Counted from the first letter of the stretch, positions 1-6,899 are shown. The stretch is 12,536 nt of DNA from an uncultured Lachnospiraceae bacterium (GCA_902782715.1 CACZOG010000259.1:1-12536); one strand, 5' to 3'. Numbers and translations are program-made. The notes: generated from the letters alone by a model not told the origin.

Positions 1-485
1 GCAGACACAATAATTACATCGGCGTACTGAAGATATGCCCCGATGTAATTCATAAAGTTAAATCTTGTTCTGAAATGCGTATACTGCGGAAGTATGATAG
101 GAAGTATGTCGTATACATAAACCGCAATTTTTACGCCGTATTTCTTAAGCCTCGGTAAAAGAACGCTTCTTTTATAAGGCATGTTCCAGATCGCATCGAT
201 CTCAAAGAAAATATCTCCGGGCTTCATGTCCGAAAGGACGATGTTCTTACCGGAAAATATCTTGTTCTCAAGACTTTTGTTGCCTTCGAGATAACCGATG
301 AAATTATCCGTATCAAGGATTTTGAAATATCCTTCTTTGTTATCGAACGCAATAAACACAAGTCTCTCGGGAATCACTTTGTACATCTCGCCGGAAACGT
401 TTCGCACAACTCTCTGAATTCCCGTAAGAAACGATATTGATGTTAAATTGGATACGTCAATATATATCTTTTGCATTCGCATCAT
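1..485 (-). CDS. Glycosyltransferase, GT4-like 'type B', N-terminal part (cut by left window edge)
   Basis: The frame is open from the ATG at 485-483 to the window edge, giving about 161 residues with no stop, so the C-terminal half lies outside. Translation gives an N-terminus with KIYIDVSN and TGIQRVVRNV, then KRSVLLPRLKKYGVKI and YVYDILPI. The same blocks occur in the glycosyltransferase at 6900-8096 (KIYIDVS, TGIPRVV, KRSFLYPVLKE, FIHDIIPI), so the two are paralogues. The nucleotide-sugar half with the E-X7-E motif is not visible here. The gene starts inside the stop of its upstream neighbour (ATGA, 482-485), which suggests translational coupling. Later in-frame ATGs at 482 and 476 are also possible starts. 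Its role is inferred from the paralogue: cytoplasmic sugar transfer to a growing glycan. The donor and linkage cannot be read from the sequence. Confidence 0.85.
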   Translation of the reverse strand, partial: MMRMQKIYIDVSNLTSISFLTGIQRVVRNVSGEMYKVIPERLVFIAFDNKEGYFKILDTDNFIGYLEGNKSLENKIFSGKNIVLSDMKPGDIFFEIDAIWNMPYKRSVLLPRLKKYGVKIAVYVYDILPIILPQYTHFRTRFNFMNYIGAYLQYADVIIVS

Positions 486-973
486 TTAATAATCTTAAGA
501 AAAACTTTTTTAACAGCCATCTTGTACTTAAGCGGGATCGCTGCTTTGATCTTCGTAAAAGTCCGTCTTATTTTCCTTTTGACTTTTCCTACGGCTTTGA
601 CATTCTCATTTGAGAAATCAACGTAATTGCTTACTACTTTCTTATATATCGCTCTCTCGGTCGAATCATACGCATCTTTTAAAACCGCATTCTTGTAATC
701 ATCTTCCGATGCGTAATCCTCAAGCTTAAATCTCTCTTCCTCGTCCTTTGCAACCCATTTCTGAAACAAAAGAAAATAAAGTACCTGCATGTACTTATCC
801 GCAGGGATATTGTAGGCCCTGGATAAGTCCGTATTAACGGGGTCAAGATCGAGCGAGTTCATAAAAGTCTCCTTGAATGTCGGCATTTTACCGCCGCCGA
901 CTTCAACAAGTCTTTCCTCGGTCAGATCAAATAATTTTGAATAAGTATCTGTTTCTTTCTGAGTCATTATCAA
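482..973 (-). CDS. Small DUF4214-like protein with basic amphipathic C-terminus, non-catalytic partner candidate
   Basis: This is a 163-residue protein without a catalytic motif I recognise. It has an acidic N-terminal part (residues 1-50), a central helical block around ADKYMQVLYFLLFQKW (58-73) that resembles a divergent DUF4214 helix pair, and a strongly basic tail (127-163) with KAAIPLKYKMAVKK. The layout and several positions match the 155-residue protein at 8126-8593: YSKLFDLTEERL versus YKDLFGEVKNRL, then a hydrophobic VLYFLLFQ versus VFLSVFQ, then the IP-x-K or MP-x-K tail. Each protein sits directly before a type B glycosyltransferase. The start is TTG at 973, because GAGG lies 8 nt before it. 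An ATG two codons later (967) would have a 14-nt spacing. No signal peptide or full membrane span is visible. Function unknown; an adaptor or membrane-anchoring role for the next enzyme is inference. Confidence 0.8.
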   Translation of the reverse strand: MIMTQKETDTYSKLFDLTEERLVEVGGGKMPTFKETFMNSLDLDPVNTDLSRAYNIPADKYMQVLYFLLFQKWVAKDEEERFKLEDYASEDDYKNAVLKDAYDSTERAIYKKVVSNYVDFSNENVKAVGKVKRKIRRTFTKIKAAIPLKYKMAVKKVFLKIIK

Positions 974-976
974 ACG

Positions 977-2329
977 TTAATCCTCATCCGTCTTCCATGT
1001 GTGAACCAGACTGATCTCGCCGACTTCAGATTTGATATTCTTGATCTCAAGTCTGAAGACATCTCTCCAGAAATCATAGTTGAATCCGTCGGGTTTATGG
1101 AATGCCAAATCGAAAATATAAAGTCCCGCATTAACGGGAATCCTCTCGATGTCGAGAATGATCGTACCCTCTTCTTTAAGCGGAAGAAGCTTGGATATGT
1201 CAATAAGAGTATTTGTTCCGTAGATATGCACCTTGTCATCTCTGTAGATAGCAATACCCACTACGGTTCCGTCAATCTTGGCTTTATTGACGTAATCTAT
1301 CTTGATTCTGACGGGATCCGTATTATAGAAAACTTTGCTCTCGTTTCCGTCCTTATCGAGAACTGTTACTTTCTTCATAACGATCTCTTTGGAGCCCCAT
1401 CTCTTGCTGTCTTCGGGTTTCTTCTCTTCTTTTTCTTCCTTGGTTTCACCGTTTTCTTCGGATTCGCCTTCCGAAGAGTTCCCTTCTGCGGCAGCTTCGG
1501 TATTTTCGTTATTTTCCGAAGACTCTTCGTTTTCTTTTGCTTCCTCTTCGGCCTGTTTCTCGTTAGCTTTTTCCTTAGCCGAAGCAAGACTTGTATCCGA
1601 CATAAAACGCATGTATTCGGGGTCCACGTCATAAGGACTTCCGTCCATTCTTACAACACCCTCATGAATCCAGATGCTTCTGTCGCAGATCTGCTCGATC
1701 TGTGACAGCGAATGAGAAACGATCACGATCGTCGTTCCTTCGGATTTGATCTGACGAAGTCTGTTGAAACACTTTGCCTGGAAAGCCATGTCACCTACGG
1801 CAAGGATTTCGTCAATAAGAAGGATATCCGCATCCACGCTTATCGCAACCGAAAATGCAAGTCTCATGTACATACCGCTTGAATATGTTCTTACGGGATT
1901 GTCAATGAAATCTTCAAGTTCGGAGAAATCTATAATGTCATCTATCCTGTCATCGATCTCTTTCTTTGTAAGTCCGAAAATGGAGGCATTGATGTAAATG
2001 TTCTCCCTTCCGCTCATGTCGGGATGAAATCCCGCGCCGAGTTCTATAAGGCTTGATACTCTTCCGCTCATCTCGATCGTTCCGGAATCCGGATACATGA
2101 TCTTCGTAAGCATTTTAAGAGTCGTACTCTTACCGCAGCCGTTATGTCCGATAAGGCCTATGGCTTCTCCTTTTTTGACTTCGAAACTTACTCCTTTTAA
2201 CACTTCTCTTTCTTCATATCTTCTTCTGCTTTTGAAAAGTGTTCTTTCTTTTAAGGTTCTGCCTTTATCAAGATATACTTTGAATTTTTTGCTTATATTG
2301 TGTACTTCTATGGCATTCTCGGGTTTCAT
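977..2329 (-). CDS. wzt: Polysaccharide ABC transporter ATPase with C-terminal glycan-binding-type domain (Wzt)
   Basis: This 450-residue protein is the nucleotide-binding subunit of an O-antigen/teichoic-acid type exporter. It hydrolyses ATP to drive lipid-linked glycan export. Walker A is GHNGCGKST (61-69), followed by ELGAGFHPDMSGREN (96-110), signature TYSSGMYMRLAF (148-159), Walker B ILLIDE (169-174) with ILAVGD following, and the H-loop His at 206. Residues about 246-308 form a low-complexity Glu/Lys/Ser/Asn linker. Residues about 310-450 form a beta-rich domain in the place of the Wzt C-terminal domain, which in E. coli O8/O9a binds the modified non-reducing end of the glycan. The length exceeds that of ATPases lacking this domain (about 250 residues). 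The ATG overlaps the permease stop by one base (TAATG), and GGAGG lies at 2337-2341, 7 nt upstream. Subunit assignment is firm; glycan recognition is inferred from the family. Confidence 0.95.
   Translation of the reverse strand: MKPENAIEVHNISKKFKVYLDKGRTLKERTLFKSRRRYEEREVLKGVSFEVKKGEAIGLIGHNGCGKSTTLKMLTKIMYPDSGTIEMSGRVSSLIELGAGFHPDMSGRENIYINASIFGLTKKEIDDRIDDIIDFSELEDFIDNPVRTYSSGMYMRLAFSVAISVDADILLIDEILAVGDMAFQAKCFNRLRQIKSEGTTIVIVSHSLSQIEQICDRSIWIHEGVVRMDGSPYDVDPEYMRFMSDTSLASAKEKANEKQAEEEAKENEESSENNENTEAAAEGNSSEGESEENGETKEEKEEKKPEDSKRWGSKEIVMKKVTVLDKDGNESKVFYNTDPVRIKIDYVNKAKIDGTVVGIAIYRDDKVHIYGTNTLIDISKLLPLKEEGTIILDIERIPVNAGLYIFDLAFHKPDGFNYDFWRDVFRLEIKNIKSEVGEISLVHTWKTDED
982..985 (-). promoter_or_regulatory. 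Ribosome binding site supporting a TTG start
   Basis: GAGG on the minus strand lies 8 nt before TTG (973-971) and 14 nt before the following ATG (967-965). The spacing favours the TTG as the start of the small DUF4214-like protein. The site falls within the last codons of the upstream ATPase gene. Confidence 0.5.
1406..1594 (-). other. Low-complexity acidic linker inside wzt
   Basis: This stretch codes for residues about 246-308 of the ATPase. It is almost entirely Glu, Lys, Asn, Ser, Ala and Gly, with runs such as EEEAKENEESSENNEN. The coding strand is strongly purine-rich here. It separates the ATPase core from the C-terminal domain and is likely disordered. It is much longer than the short hinge I would expect in Wzt proteins. 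Confidence 0.8.
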
Positions 2330-3111
2330 TACATTTCCTCCGCAAAATGGCGCTGCATTCTGTCAAATGCGAACCATCCTATAAAAAACAGGCCGACACC
2401 CATTGCCAGTGCCCAAAGAAGAGTGCTCAGTGCAGGTACCTGATGATAATAAAGAATATCCCTGTAGGCTATTATTATCGGAGCCATGGGATTTACGATA
2501 AGATAAATACCCCTGTACTGCTCGGGCACCATAGTCTCCGAATACATGACCGGCGAAAGGAACTGCCATGCCATCGTAAGAATACCCATGATGAACTGCA
2601 TATCCTGGAAAAATACCGTTACCGCCGAAAGAATGAAAGTAAATCCGAGTGCCAGGATAAACTCCGTGATCATTACGGGAATAAGGCATAAGATCGCCAT
2701 CGGATTAAATGTATAACGCATGATGAGCATTACCGCGAAGATAACGATAAAGCTTAAAAGCATGTTGATAAACTGACTGATCACAAAAGAAAGCGGAAGA
2801 ACTTCTCTCGGGAAGTAGATCTTCTTGACCATGTCTTTCTGTCCCATTACGCAGTTTGTTCCGCCTGCAAGACAGGTCGAGAAAAATATCCACGGGATAA
2901 GAGCCACGAAAAGGAACATGTAATAGTCCTCTATTCCGCTTCGCATAACGATGGAAAATACAAATGTATATATCAACAACTGAAACAAGGGATTTATAAA
3001 GGTCCAAAGAAAGCCCAGAACCGAGCCTTTGTATCTTCCCTTCAAATCCCTCTTCACAAGACTTGATATCATCGTACGATATTCATAAATTTCTTTAATT
3101 CTCTTAATCAT
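2329..3111 (-). CDS. wzm: Polysaccharide ABC transporter permease (Wzm/TagG family)
   Basis: From the ATG at 3111 this gives 260 residues, the usual size for ABC-2 type glycan permeases. The N-terminus carries the family pattern RDLKGRYKGSVLGFLW followed by INPLFQLLIY. About six hydrophobic spans follow: near 35-57, 64-80, 105-130, 140-165, 170-190 and 230-250. The loop with KKIYFPREVLPL (around 95-106) is also typical. The protein forms the membrane channel that works with the ATPase encoded immediately downstream; the genes overlap by one base (TAATG). The start at 3111 fits the family N-terminus (IKEIYEYRTM) but has no Shine-Dalgarno sequence. A GTG at 3162 would add 17 residues, also without a good site, and those residues would span the -35 promoter element. 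The start is therefore the uncertain part; the identity is not. Confidence 0.93.
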   Translation of the reverse strand: MIKRIKEIYEYRTMISSLVKRDLKGRYKGSVLGFLWTFINPLFQLLIYTFVFSIVMRSGIEDYYMFLFVALIPWIFFSTCLAGGTNCVMGQKDMVKKIYFPREVLPLSFVISQFINMLLSFIVIFAVMLIMRYTFNPMAILCLIPVMITEFILALGFTFILSAVTVFFQDMQFIMGILTMAWQFLSPVMYSETMVPEQYRGIYLIVNPMAPIIIAYRDILYYHQVPALSTLLWALAMGVGLFFIGWFAFDRMQRHFAEEM

Positions 3112-3122
3112 AATACTGTAAT

Positions 3123-3150
3123 AATATACTAAAAACAGTGCTTTTGTCAA
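3123..3150 (-). promoter_or_regulatory. Sigma-A/sigma-70 type promoter in front of wzm-wzt
   Basis: On the minus strand, a perfect -35 TTGACA (3150-3145) is followed by a 16-nt spacer and -10 TATATT (3128-3123, five of six consensus bases). The predicted transcription start is near 3116, about 5 nt before the wzm ATG. It lies in the 93-nt gap after the glycosyltransferase stop at 3205. The promoter could supply export genes separately from the upstream operon. Confidence 0.6.
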
Positions 3151-3204
3151 AATTCGGGGCACCGCTTTTAAAGTTAATTTGTCCTTTTATTGTATGCTAT
3201 TCTT

Positions 3205-4464
3205 TTATACCGCATCCGAGCTTTTATTCGCCGAATTTTCTTCGATGATACGTGTAACAAGACCATTGATTATCTTTGTTATGTTGTCCATGCAGAGCTT
3301 GTCTTCAATATATGCCTTGGCCTTCGTCGAAAGCGTATCGTAGAATTCCTTGTCATCATGAAGTTTCTTCATGTACTCTGCTGCTTCATCGGTGTTTGCA
3401 TCCGCCCACTTGGAGCCCTTTCTGTAAGGTGATGCATCTTTCTCGAGAGTCACGAAAGAATAATCAACCATGCATGCGATATCCTTATTCATGAACTCGA
3501 TGTTTGACGACCAGTTTGTTGCTATGCAGACTGTGTTAACAAGCATTGCTTCGGCCATAACGATTCCGAAACCTTCCGCACGGTGGAGAGATACGAAAAC
3601 ATCGACATCTTTAATAAGGCTGTTAACCGCAGTTTTCTCTAAAACCTCGGTAATGAAATAAATGTTCTTATAGCCCTCAAGGAGTTTCTTGACTGATTCG
3701 ATCTTGTCAAAATCGGTATTGCTTGTTTTGATAACAAGACCGACCGAATCATCGTTAACATCAAAAGCTTTCTTGTATGCTTCGATCGCACCGACAGGGT
3801 TCTTACGAACCATGGTGCTGTTAAAATCGAACATGATAAGGAACAGGAACTTATCCTCGGGTAGGCCGAAATACTTCCTGTCGTATTTGTCATCCGTATG
3901 AGCGGTAACGTTATAGGGAATTGTATGAACGGGTTTGTTCGTCACTTTCCTGATGCTGTCGGATGTGAATTCCGAAGGAGTCCAGATCTCATCGAGAAGG
4001 TCGATGGCGGGAGTCCATTCCTTAGGGAAATCCTCAAGTTCCCACGACCAGAATCCGACATTGTATTTGTCATTCCACATGTTCTGATCGAACTGAGTGC
4101 ATCTGAACATAAGCTCCGTGGGCTCCATTACGATCAGATTGATCCCGTAAGGAGTTTCCTCGGTTAAGATGTCATCAAACGACGTATCGCCGTTCTGAAC
4201 GTTTCCCAAAAGGTTAAAATTCTGAACACAGTATTTTATTCCCGATGCATCGAACTCGCTGACAAGAAATCTGCAGCACTGGCCGATTCCCATCTGTGCC
4301 TTGACCGGGCCCATGATATTAACACCCTGAGGAAAAGCATTTACGTCAAAAGGCTTTTCAACCTTGTTCTTCATGACTTTGTTAACTCTTTTCCTGTAGA
4401 TGATAAGGGCACGTAATTCAAGGAGTTTGTGCGGTATGAATTTCTTGATTTTCTCTTTAAGCAA
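3205..4464 (-). CDS. GT4 glycosyltransferase with basic amphipathic N-terminus
   Basis: This 419-residue enzyme belongs to the retaining GT-B fold group. Residues 1-35 are a basic amphipathic segment (KEKIKKFIPHKLLELR at 3-18) that could bind the membrane surface. The donor/acceptor halves follow: GVNIMGPVKAQMGIGQ (47-62), a block GFWSWELEDFPKEW (137-150) with LDEIWTPSEF (157-166), a KNPVGAIEAY segment (221-230), and HRAEGFGIVMAEAM (294-307). The last contains the E-X7-E pair E297/E305 that contacts the nucleotide sugar in this family. The start is TTG at 4464, with GAAAGG 10 nt upstream. The next in-frame ATG (residue 31) would remove most of the amphipathic segment. It lies between manC and the exporter genes, so mannosyl transfer from GDP-mannose is a reasonable guess, but the sugar is not shown by sequence. 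Confidence 0.9.
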   Translation of the reverse strand: MLKEKIKKFIPHKLLELRALIIYRKRVNKVMKNKVEKPFDVNAFPQGVNIMGPVKAQMGIGQCCRFLVSEFDASGIKYCVQNFNLLGNVQNGDTSFDDILTEETPYGINLIVMEPTELMFRCTQFDQNMWNDKYNVGFWSWELEDFPKEWTPAIDLLDEIWTPSEFTSDSIRKVTNKPVHTIPYNVTAHTDDKYDRKYFGLPEDKFLFLIMFDFNSTMVRKNPVGAIEAYKKAFDVNDDSVGLVIKTSNTDFDKIESVKKLLEGYKNIYFITEVLEKTAVNSLIKDVDVFVSLHRAEGFGIVMAEAMLVNTVCIATNWSSNIEFMNKDIACMVDYSFVTLEKDASPYRKGSKWADANTDEAAEYMKKLHDDKEFYDTLSTKAKAYIEDKLCMDNITKIINGLVTRIIEENSANKSSDAV

Positions 4465-4474
4465 AATTATATTA

Positions 4475-4480
4475 CCTTTC
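4475..4480 (-). promoter_or_regulatory. Ribosome binding site supporting a TTG start
   Basis: GAAAGG on the minus strand stands 10 nt before the TTG at 4464-4462. No ATG or GTG in this frame lies nearby until residue 31, so this site decides the start of the 419-residue glycosyltransferase. Confidence 0.5.
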
Positions 4481-4521
4481 CGATTCCGTCGGCGTAAAAG
4501 CCGCGTTTATGTCGTGTGCAA

Positions 4522-4541
4522 ATCGCTTTTTTTAGAGCGAT
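4522..4541 (-). repeat. Inverted repeat in the manC-glycosyltransferase gap
   Basis: ATCGCT and AGCGAT arms (6 bp each) enclose an 8-nt A-rich loop, starting 8 nt after the manC stop. In the direction of transcription the stem is not followed by a T-run (TTGCAC follows), so a classical intrinsic terminator is not supported. A second small stem, CGGC/GCCG, lies near 4490-4504. Either could be an RNA processing or mRNA-stability hairpin within the 85-nt gap. Confidence 0.35.
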
Positions 4542-4549
4542 ACGATTTT

Positions 4550-5626
4550 TTACAGAAGGTCGTCTCTTCCCTGTGCCTGGAGCGTTTCAACGATCTTCTT
4601 AACGCTCTGTGCTTTATCCTTGGGACAGACCATGATCGCATCCTTGGTCTCAACAATTACGAGATTGTCGATGTCAACTGCCGTTACGGTCTTTCCCGAA
4701 GAAAGAATGATCGAGTTCGTTGTATCAACGGCTACCACATCACCTTCAATGATATTTCCGTTTTCGTCCTTGCTTCTTAAAACGTCCATCATGTCGTAAC
4801 TTCCGACATCATTCCATCCCATTTCACCGGGAATAACAAGAACGTCTCCGAGTGCTGCTGCCTTTTCCATGATCGCATAGTCAACGGAGATCTTACGGAT
4901 GTTGGGATATACTTCTTCGATAACAGCTTTCTCGTTTTCAGTACCCATGGCATCACCGATCTTCTCAAGATCAGCATAGATGTCGGGGATGTATTCTTTG
5001 AATTTCTCAAGGATAACGCTTGCCTTCCATGCAAACATTCCGGAGTTCCATGCATACTCGCCCGAAGCCACATATTCTTTCGCAGTTGCTTCATCGGGTT
5101 TTTCCTTAAATTCGATAACCTTCTTTGCATCTCCCGCTTCGTTCTTGTCAAATCTTATATAACCGAATCCCGTTGATGCAAATGTGGGTGTAATTCCGAT
5201 CGTAAGGAGTTTGCCTGTTTCGTCGGCTTCCTTTGCAGCTGCATTAAGGATCCTTACAAAACCTGCTTCATCCTTGATGTAGTGATCCGCGGGAGTGATC
5301 ATCATTACGCCGTCGCCGTATTTTCTTACGATCTCCATTGCTGCATAGCCGATGCATGCTGCCGTATTTCTTGCCGAAGGCTCCGATAAGATATGATCCG
5401 CTTTTAATCTTTCCTTTGTAGCTTCAAGCATCGCGGGAACCTGCGATACATTGGTTACGATAAAGATGTTGCTCTTGTCGGCAACATATGCAAGTCTGTC
5501 GACAGCCTCGTTTACCATGAGATTGTTTCCCGTAAGATTAAGAAGCTGCTTGGGTGTTTTCTTTCTTGAAAGGGGCCAGAATCTTGTTCCGCCGCCGCCT
5601 GCCATAATTACTCCGTATACTTTCAT
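4550..5626 (-). CDS. manC: Mannose-1-phosphate guanylyltransferase (GDP-mannose pyrophosphorylase)
   Basis: The enzyme joins GTP and mannose-1-phosphate to give GDP-mannose and pyrophosphate in the cytoplasm, supplying the activated sugar for the cluster. The 358-residue protein begins with the pyrophosphorylase signature GGGGTRFWPLSRKKTPKQLL (10-29). Further hallmarks are EPSARNTAA (82-90), PADHYI (112-117), GFGYIR (153-158), FKEKP (173-177), WNSGMF (193-198), VDYAIMEKA (248-256) and GWNDVGSY (270-277). It is the short single-function form, without the C-terminal cupin phosphomannose isomerase domain of the about 470-residue ManC/AlgA type. Mannose-6-phosphate supply must therefore come from elsewhere. 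The ATG has a strong GGAGG at 5635-5639, 8 nt upstream, the best site in the window together with that of wzt. The 72-nt gap before it is among the larger ones here. Confidence 0.96.
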   Translation of the reverse strand: MKVYGVIMAGGGGTRFWPLSRKKTPKQLLNLTGNNLMVNEAVDRLAYVADKSNIFIVTNVSQVPAMLEATKERLKADHILSEPSARNTAACIGYAAMEIVRKYGDGVMMITPADHYIKDEAGFVRILNAAAKEADETGKLLTIGITPTFASTGFGYIRFDKNEAGDAKKVIEFKEKPDEATAKEYVASGEYAWNSGMFAWKASVILEKFKEYIPDIYADLEKIGDAMGTENEKAVIEEVYPNIRKISVDYAIMEKAAALGDVLVIPGEMGWNDVGSYDMMDVLRSKDENGNIIEGDVVAVDTTNSIILSSGKTVTAVDIDNLVIVETKDAIMVCPKDKAQSVKKIVETLQAQGRDDLL

Positions 5627-5669
5627 ATGTTTATCCTCCGTTTGGGTTTATTTCAAACTATATGTTTAT
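5625..5669. repeat. Short direct repeat in the gap before manC
   Basis: The 10-bp sequence ATATGTTTAT occurs at 5625-5634 and again at 5660-5669 (plus-strand reading). The first copy overlaps the manC start codon region. The gap 5627-5698 holds no gene, and I see no convincing promoter or terminator there. The repeat may be chance in AT-rich DNA. Confidence 0.3.
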
Positions 5670-5698
5670 TGTTGTATTAAACAGGGAATCATTAAGTA

Positions 5699-6898
5699 TT
5701 ACTTTTCTTTAATGTTCTCCTTAATAAAACCTGCGAAAGCCTCTGCTGCATGTTCGGGCGAATAATTGTCTTCCACATACTGCTTTGCCCTGCTTCCGAG
5801 TTCACGGTTTATATCTTCGTTAAGAAGCTTTCTTACTCCTTTTTCGAACTCTTCGTAGGTCTCAAATGTTTCTCCGGCTCCGCTTCGCTCGATGTGGCCC
5901 TTAAGCACTTCGCTCTTCGCATTGACCAGTGCGGGTTTGCCGCATCCCATGCCTTCAAGAAGCGTTATGGAGAAACTCTCGTATGCAGAAGGAACACAGA
6001 TTGCAAATGAGCCTTTCATTGCCTTGAATTTATCTTCATCCGAAACAAATCCGAGATATTTGATATTCTCATCCTCGGGGATCGTCATGCTGCTCTTTCC
6101 CGTAAGAACAAGTCCTATTCTTTCTTCATTATCCTTGTTGTATCTGATCACATGATCCGTGAGCATCTTACAGCCCTTGTTCTCTTCGATTCGGCCGCAG
6201 AAGATGATGTATTTATCAGGAAACTTTTCGTCGTTTTTAAGAGTTTCCAAAGGAGTATCATCTGTTGTCGGAATCCTTATTCCCATTCCGTTGACGATTG
6301 AAGGAACCGCGGAGTTCTTAAACTGCATGTTGACGAACTTCTTCTCTTCTTCCGTAAGATATATGATGCCCTTCACATTGTTGAAAAGTTCCTTGTAGAT
6401 TCCCATGTAAATCGGCTCTTCATTGTGCGCCGTCGGTACGAAGAACGCCTTGTCATACACTTCTCTTGCCCCGAAATATGTCGGGTAATACATGTATGTC
6501 ACGAAAATAAAAGCATCATATTCGTCCTTATGTTCTTTAATGTATTCAACCAGATCGGGAGTATAAGGACCTCTCGCTTTAAGACGTTTCTCTTCCAGAC
6601 CGGGTGAAGTGATACTGAAAACATTCATCAAAATCTGCAAAGAACGCTGCACAACTCTGTTTCTGTTTTTATCAGTTTTATAACGGCGCACCGTTACACC
6701 GTTTATTGTCTCGACGTCCTTGTCGTAATGATTTGCCCATGTTTTGAAATCCAAAGCCTTACTGGTTAAGACCTCAACTTCAAAGTCGTCTCTTTTAGCA
6801 AGCGCCTCGGCCGTCTCCCTGGTGTACGTCTCGGATCCGCCCAAAACTTCTTCGCCGTATCTTTGATTAATAAATGCAATTCTTTTCTTATCAGCCAT
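5699..6898 (-). CDS. GT4 glycosyltransferase 'type A' (second copy)
   Basis: This 399-residue enzyme has a GT-B fold pattern. The N-terminus is KKRIAFINQRYGEEVLGGSE (4-23), an acceptor-domain start with the glycine-rich turn. A donor domain follows with IIFCGRIEENKGC (231-243), then YLGFVSDEDK (281-290) and the E-X7-E block ESFSITLLE (E307/E315). It is clearly a paralogue of the 8603-9781 gene: both share KRIA-INQRYG, PTAH, an FLT/YLT-EEK-FVN segment and VLKGH. The start ATG at 6898 lies one base after the stop of the previous gene (TAAAATG). A TTG at 6925 would extend the protein into the previous gene and is not needed by the family alignment. The Shine-Dalgarno is weak, so translation may depend on coupling. 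Donor sugar unknown; with manC directly downstream, GDP-mannose is plausible. Confidence 0.9.
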   Translation of the reverse strand: MADKKRIAFINQRYGEEVLGGSETYTRETAEALAKRDDFEVEVLTSKALDFKTWANHYDKDVETINGVTVRRYKTDKNRNRVVQRSLQILMNVFSITSPGLEEKRLKARGPYTPDLVEYIKEHKDEYDAFIFVTYMYYPTYFGAREVYDKAFFVPTAHNEEPIYMGIYKELFNNVKGIIYLTEEEKKFVNMQFKNSAVPSIVNGMGIRIPTTDDTPLETLKNDEKFPDKYIIFCGRIEENKGCKMLTDHVIRYNKDNEERIGLVLTGKSSMTIPEDENIKYLGFVSDEDKFKAMKGSFAICVPSAYESFSITLLEGMGCGKPALVNAKSEVLKGHIERSGAGETFETYEEFEKGVRKLLNEDINRELGSRAKQYVEDNYSPEHAAEAFAGFIKENIKEK

Positions 6899-6899
6899 T

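Noticed and set aside
1001..1705. Open frame of 234 codons on the plus strand with a Phe-rich hydrophobic stretch
   Set aside because: It is antisense to wzt. The Phe/Leu-rich part is simply the reverse reading of the Glu/Lys-rich linker, not a real membrane segment.
3112..3162. GTG start at 3162 for the permease
   Set aside because: The 17 extra residues cover the promoter hexamers, lack a ribosome site and do not resemble permease N-termini. I kept 3111, with some doubt.
3150..3165. Small CGG/CCG stem followed by AATTTT on the minus strand, as a possible terminator after the 4464-3205 gene
   Set aside because: The stem has only three GC pairs plus imperfect A-T pairs, and it overlaps the promoter. 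Too weak to call.
4466..4471. TATAAT on the minus strand just before the TTG start of the 419-residue glycosyltransferase
   Set aside because: No acceptable -35 lies 16-18 nt upstream, and a start of transcription there would fall inside the coding region. Likely chance.
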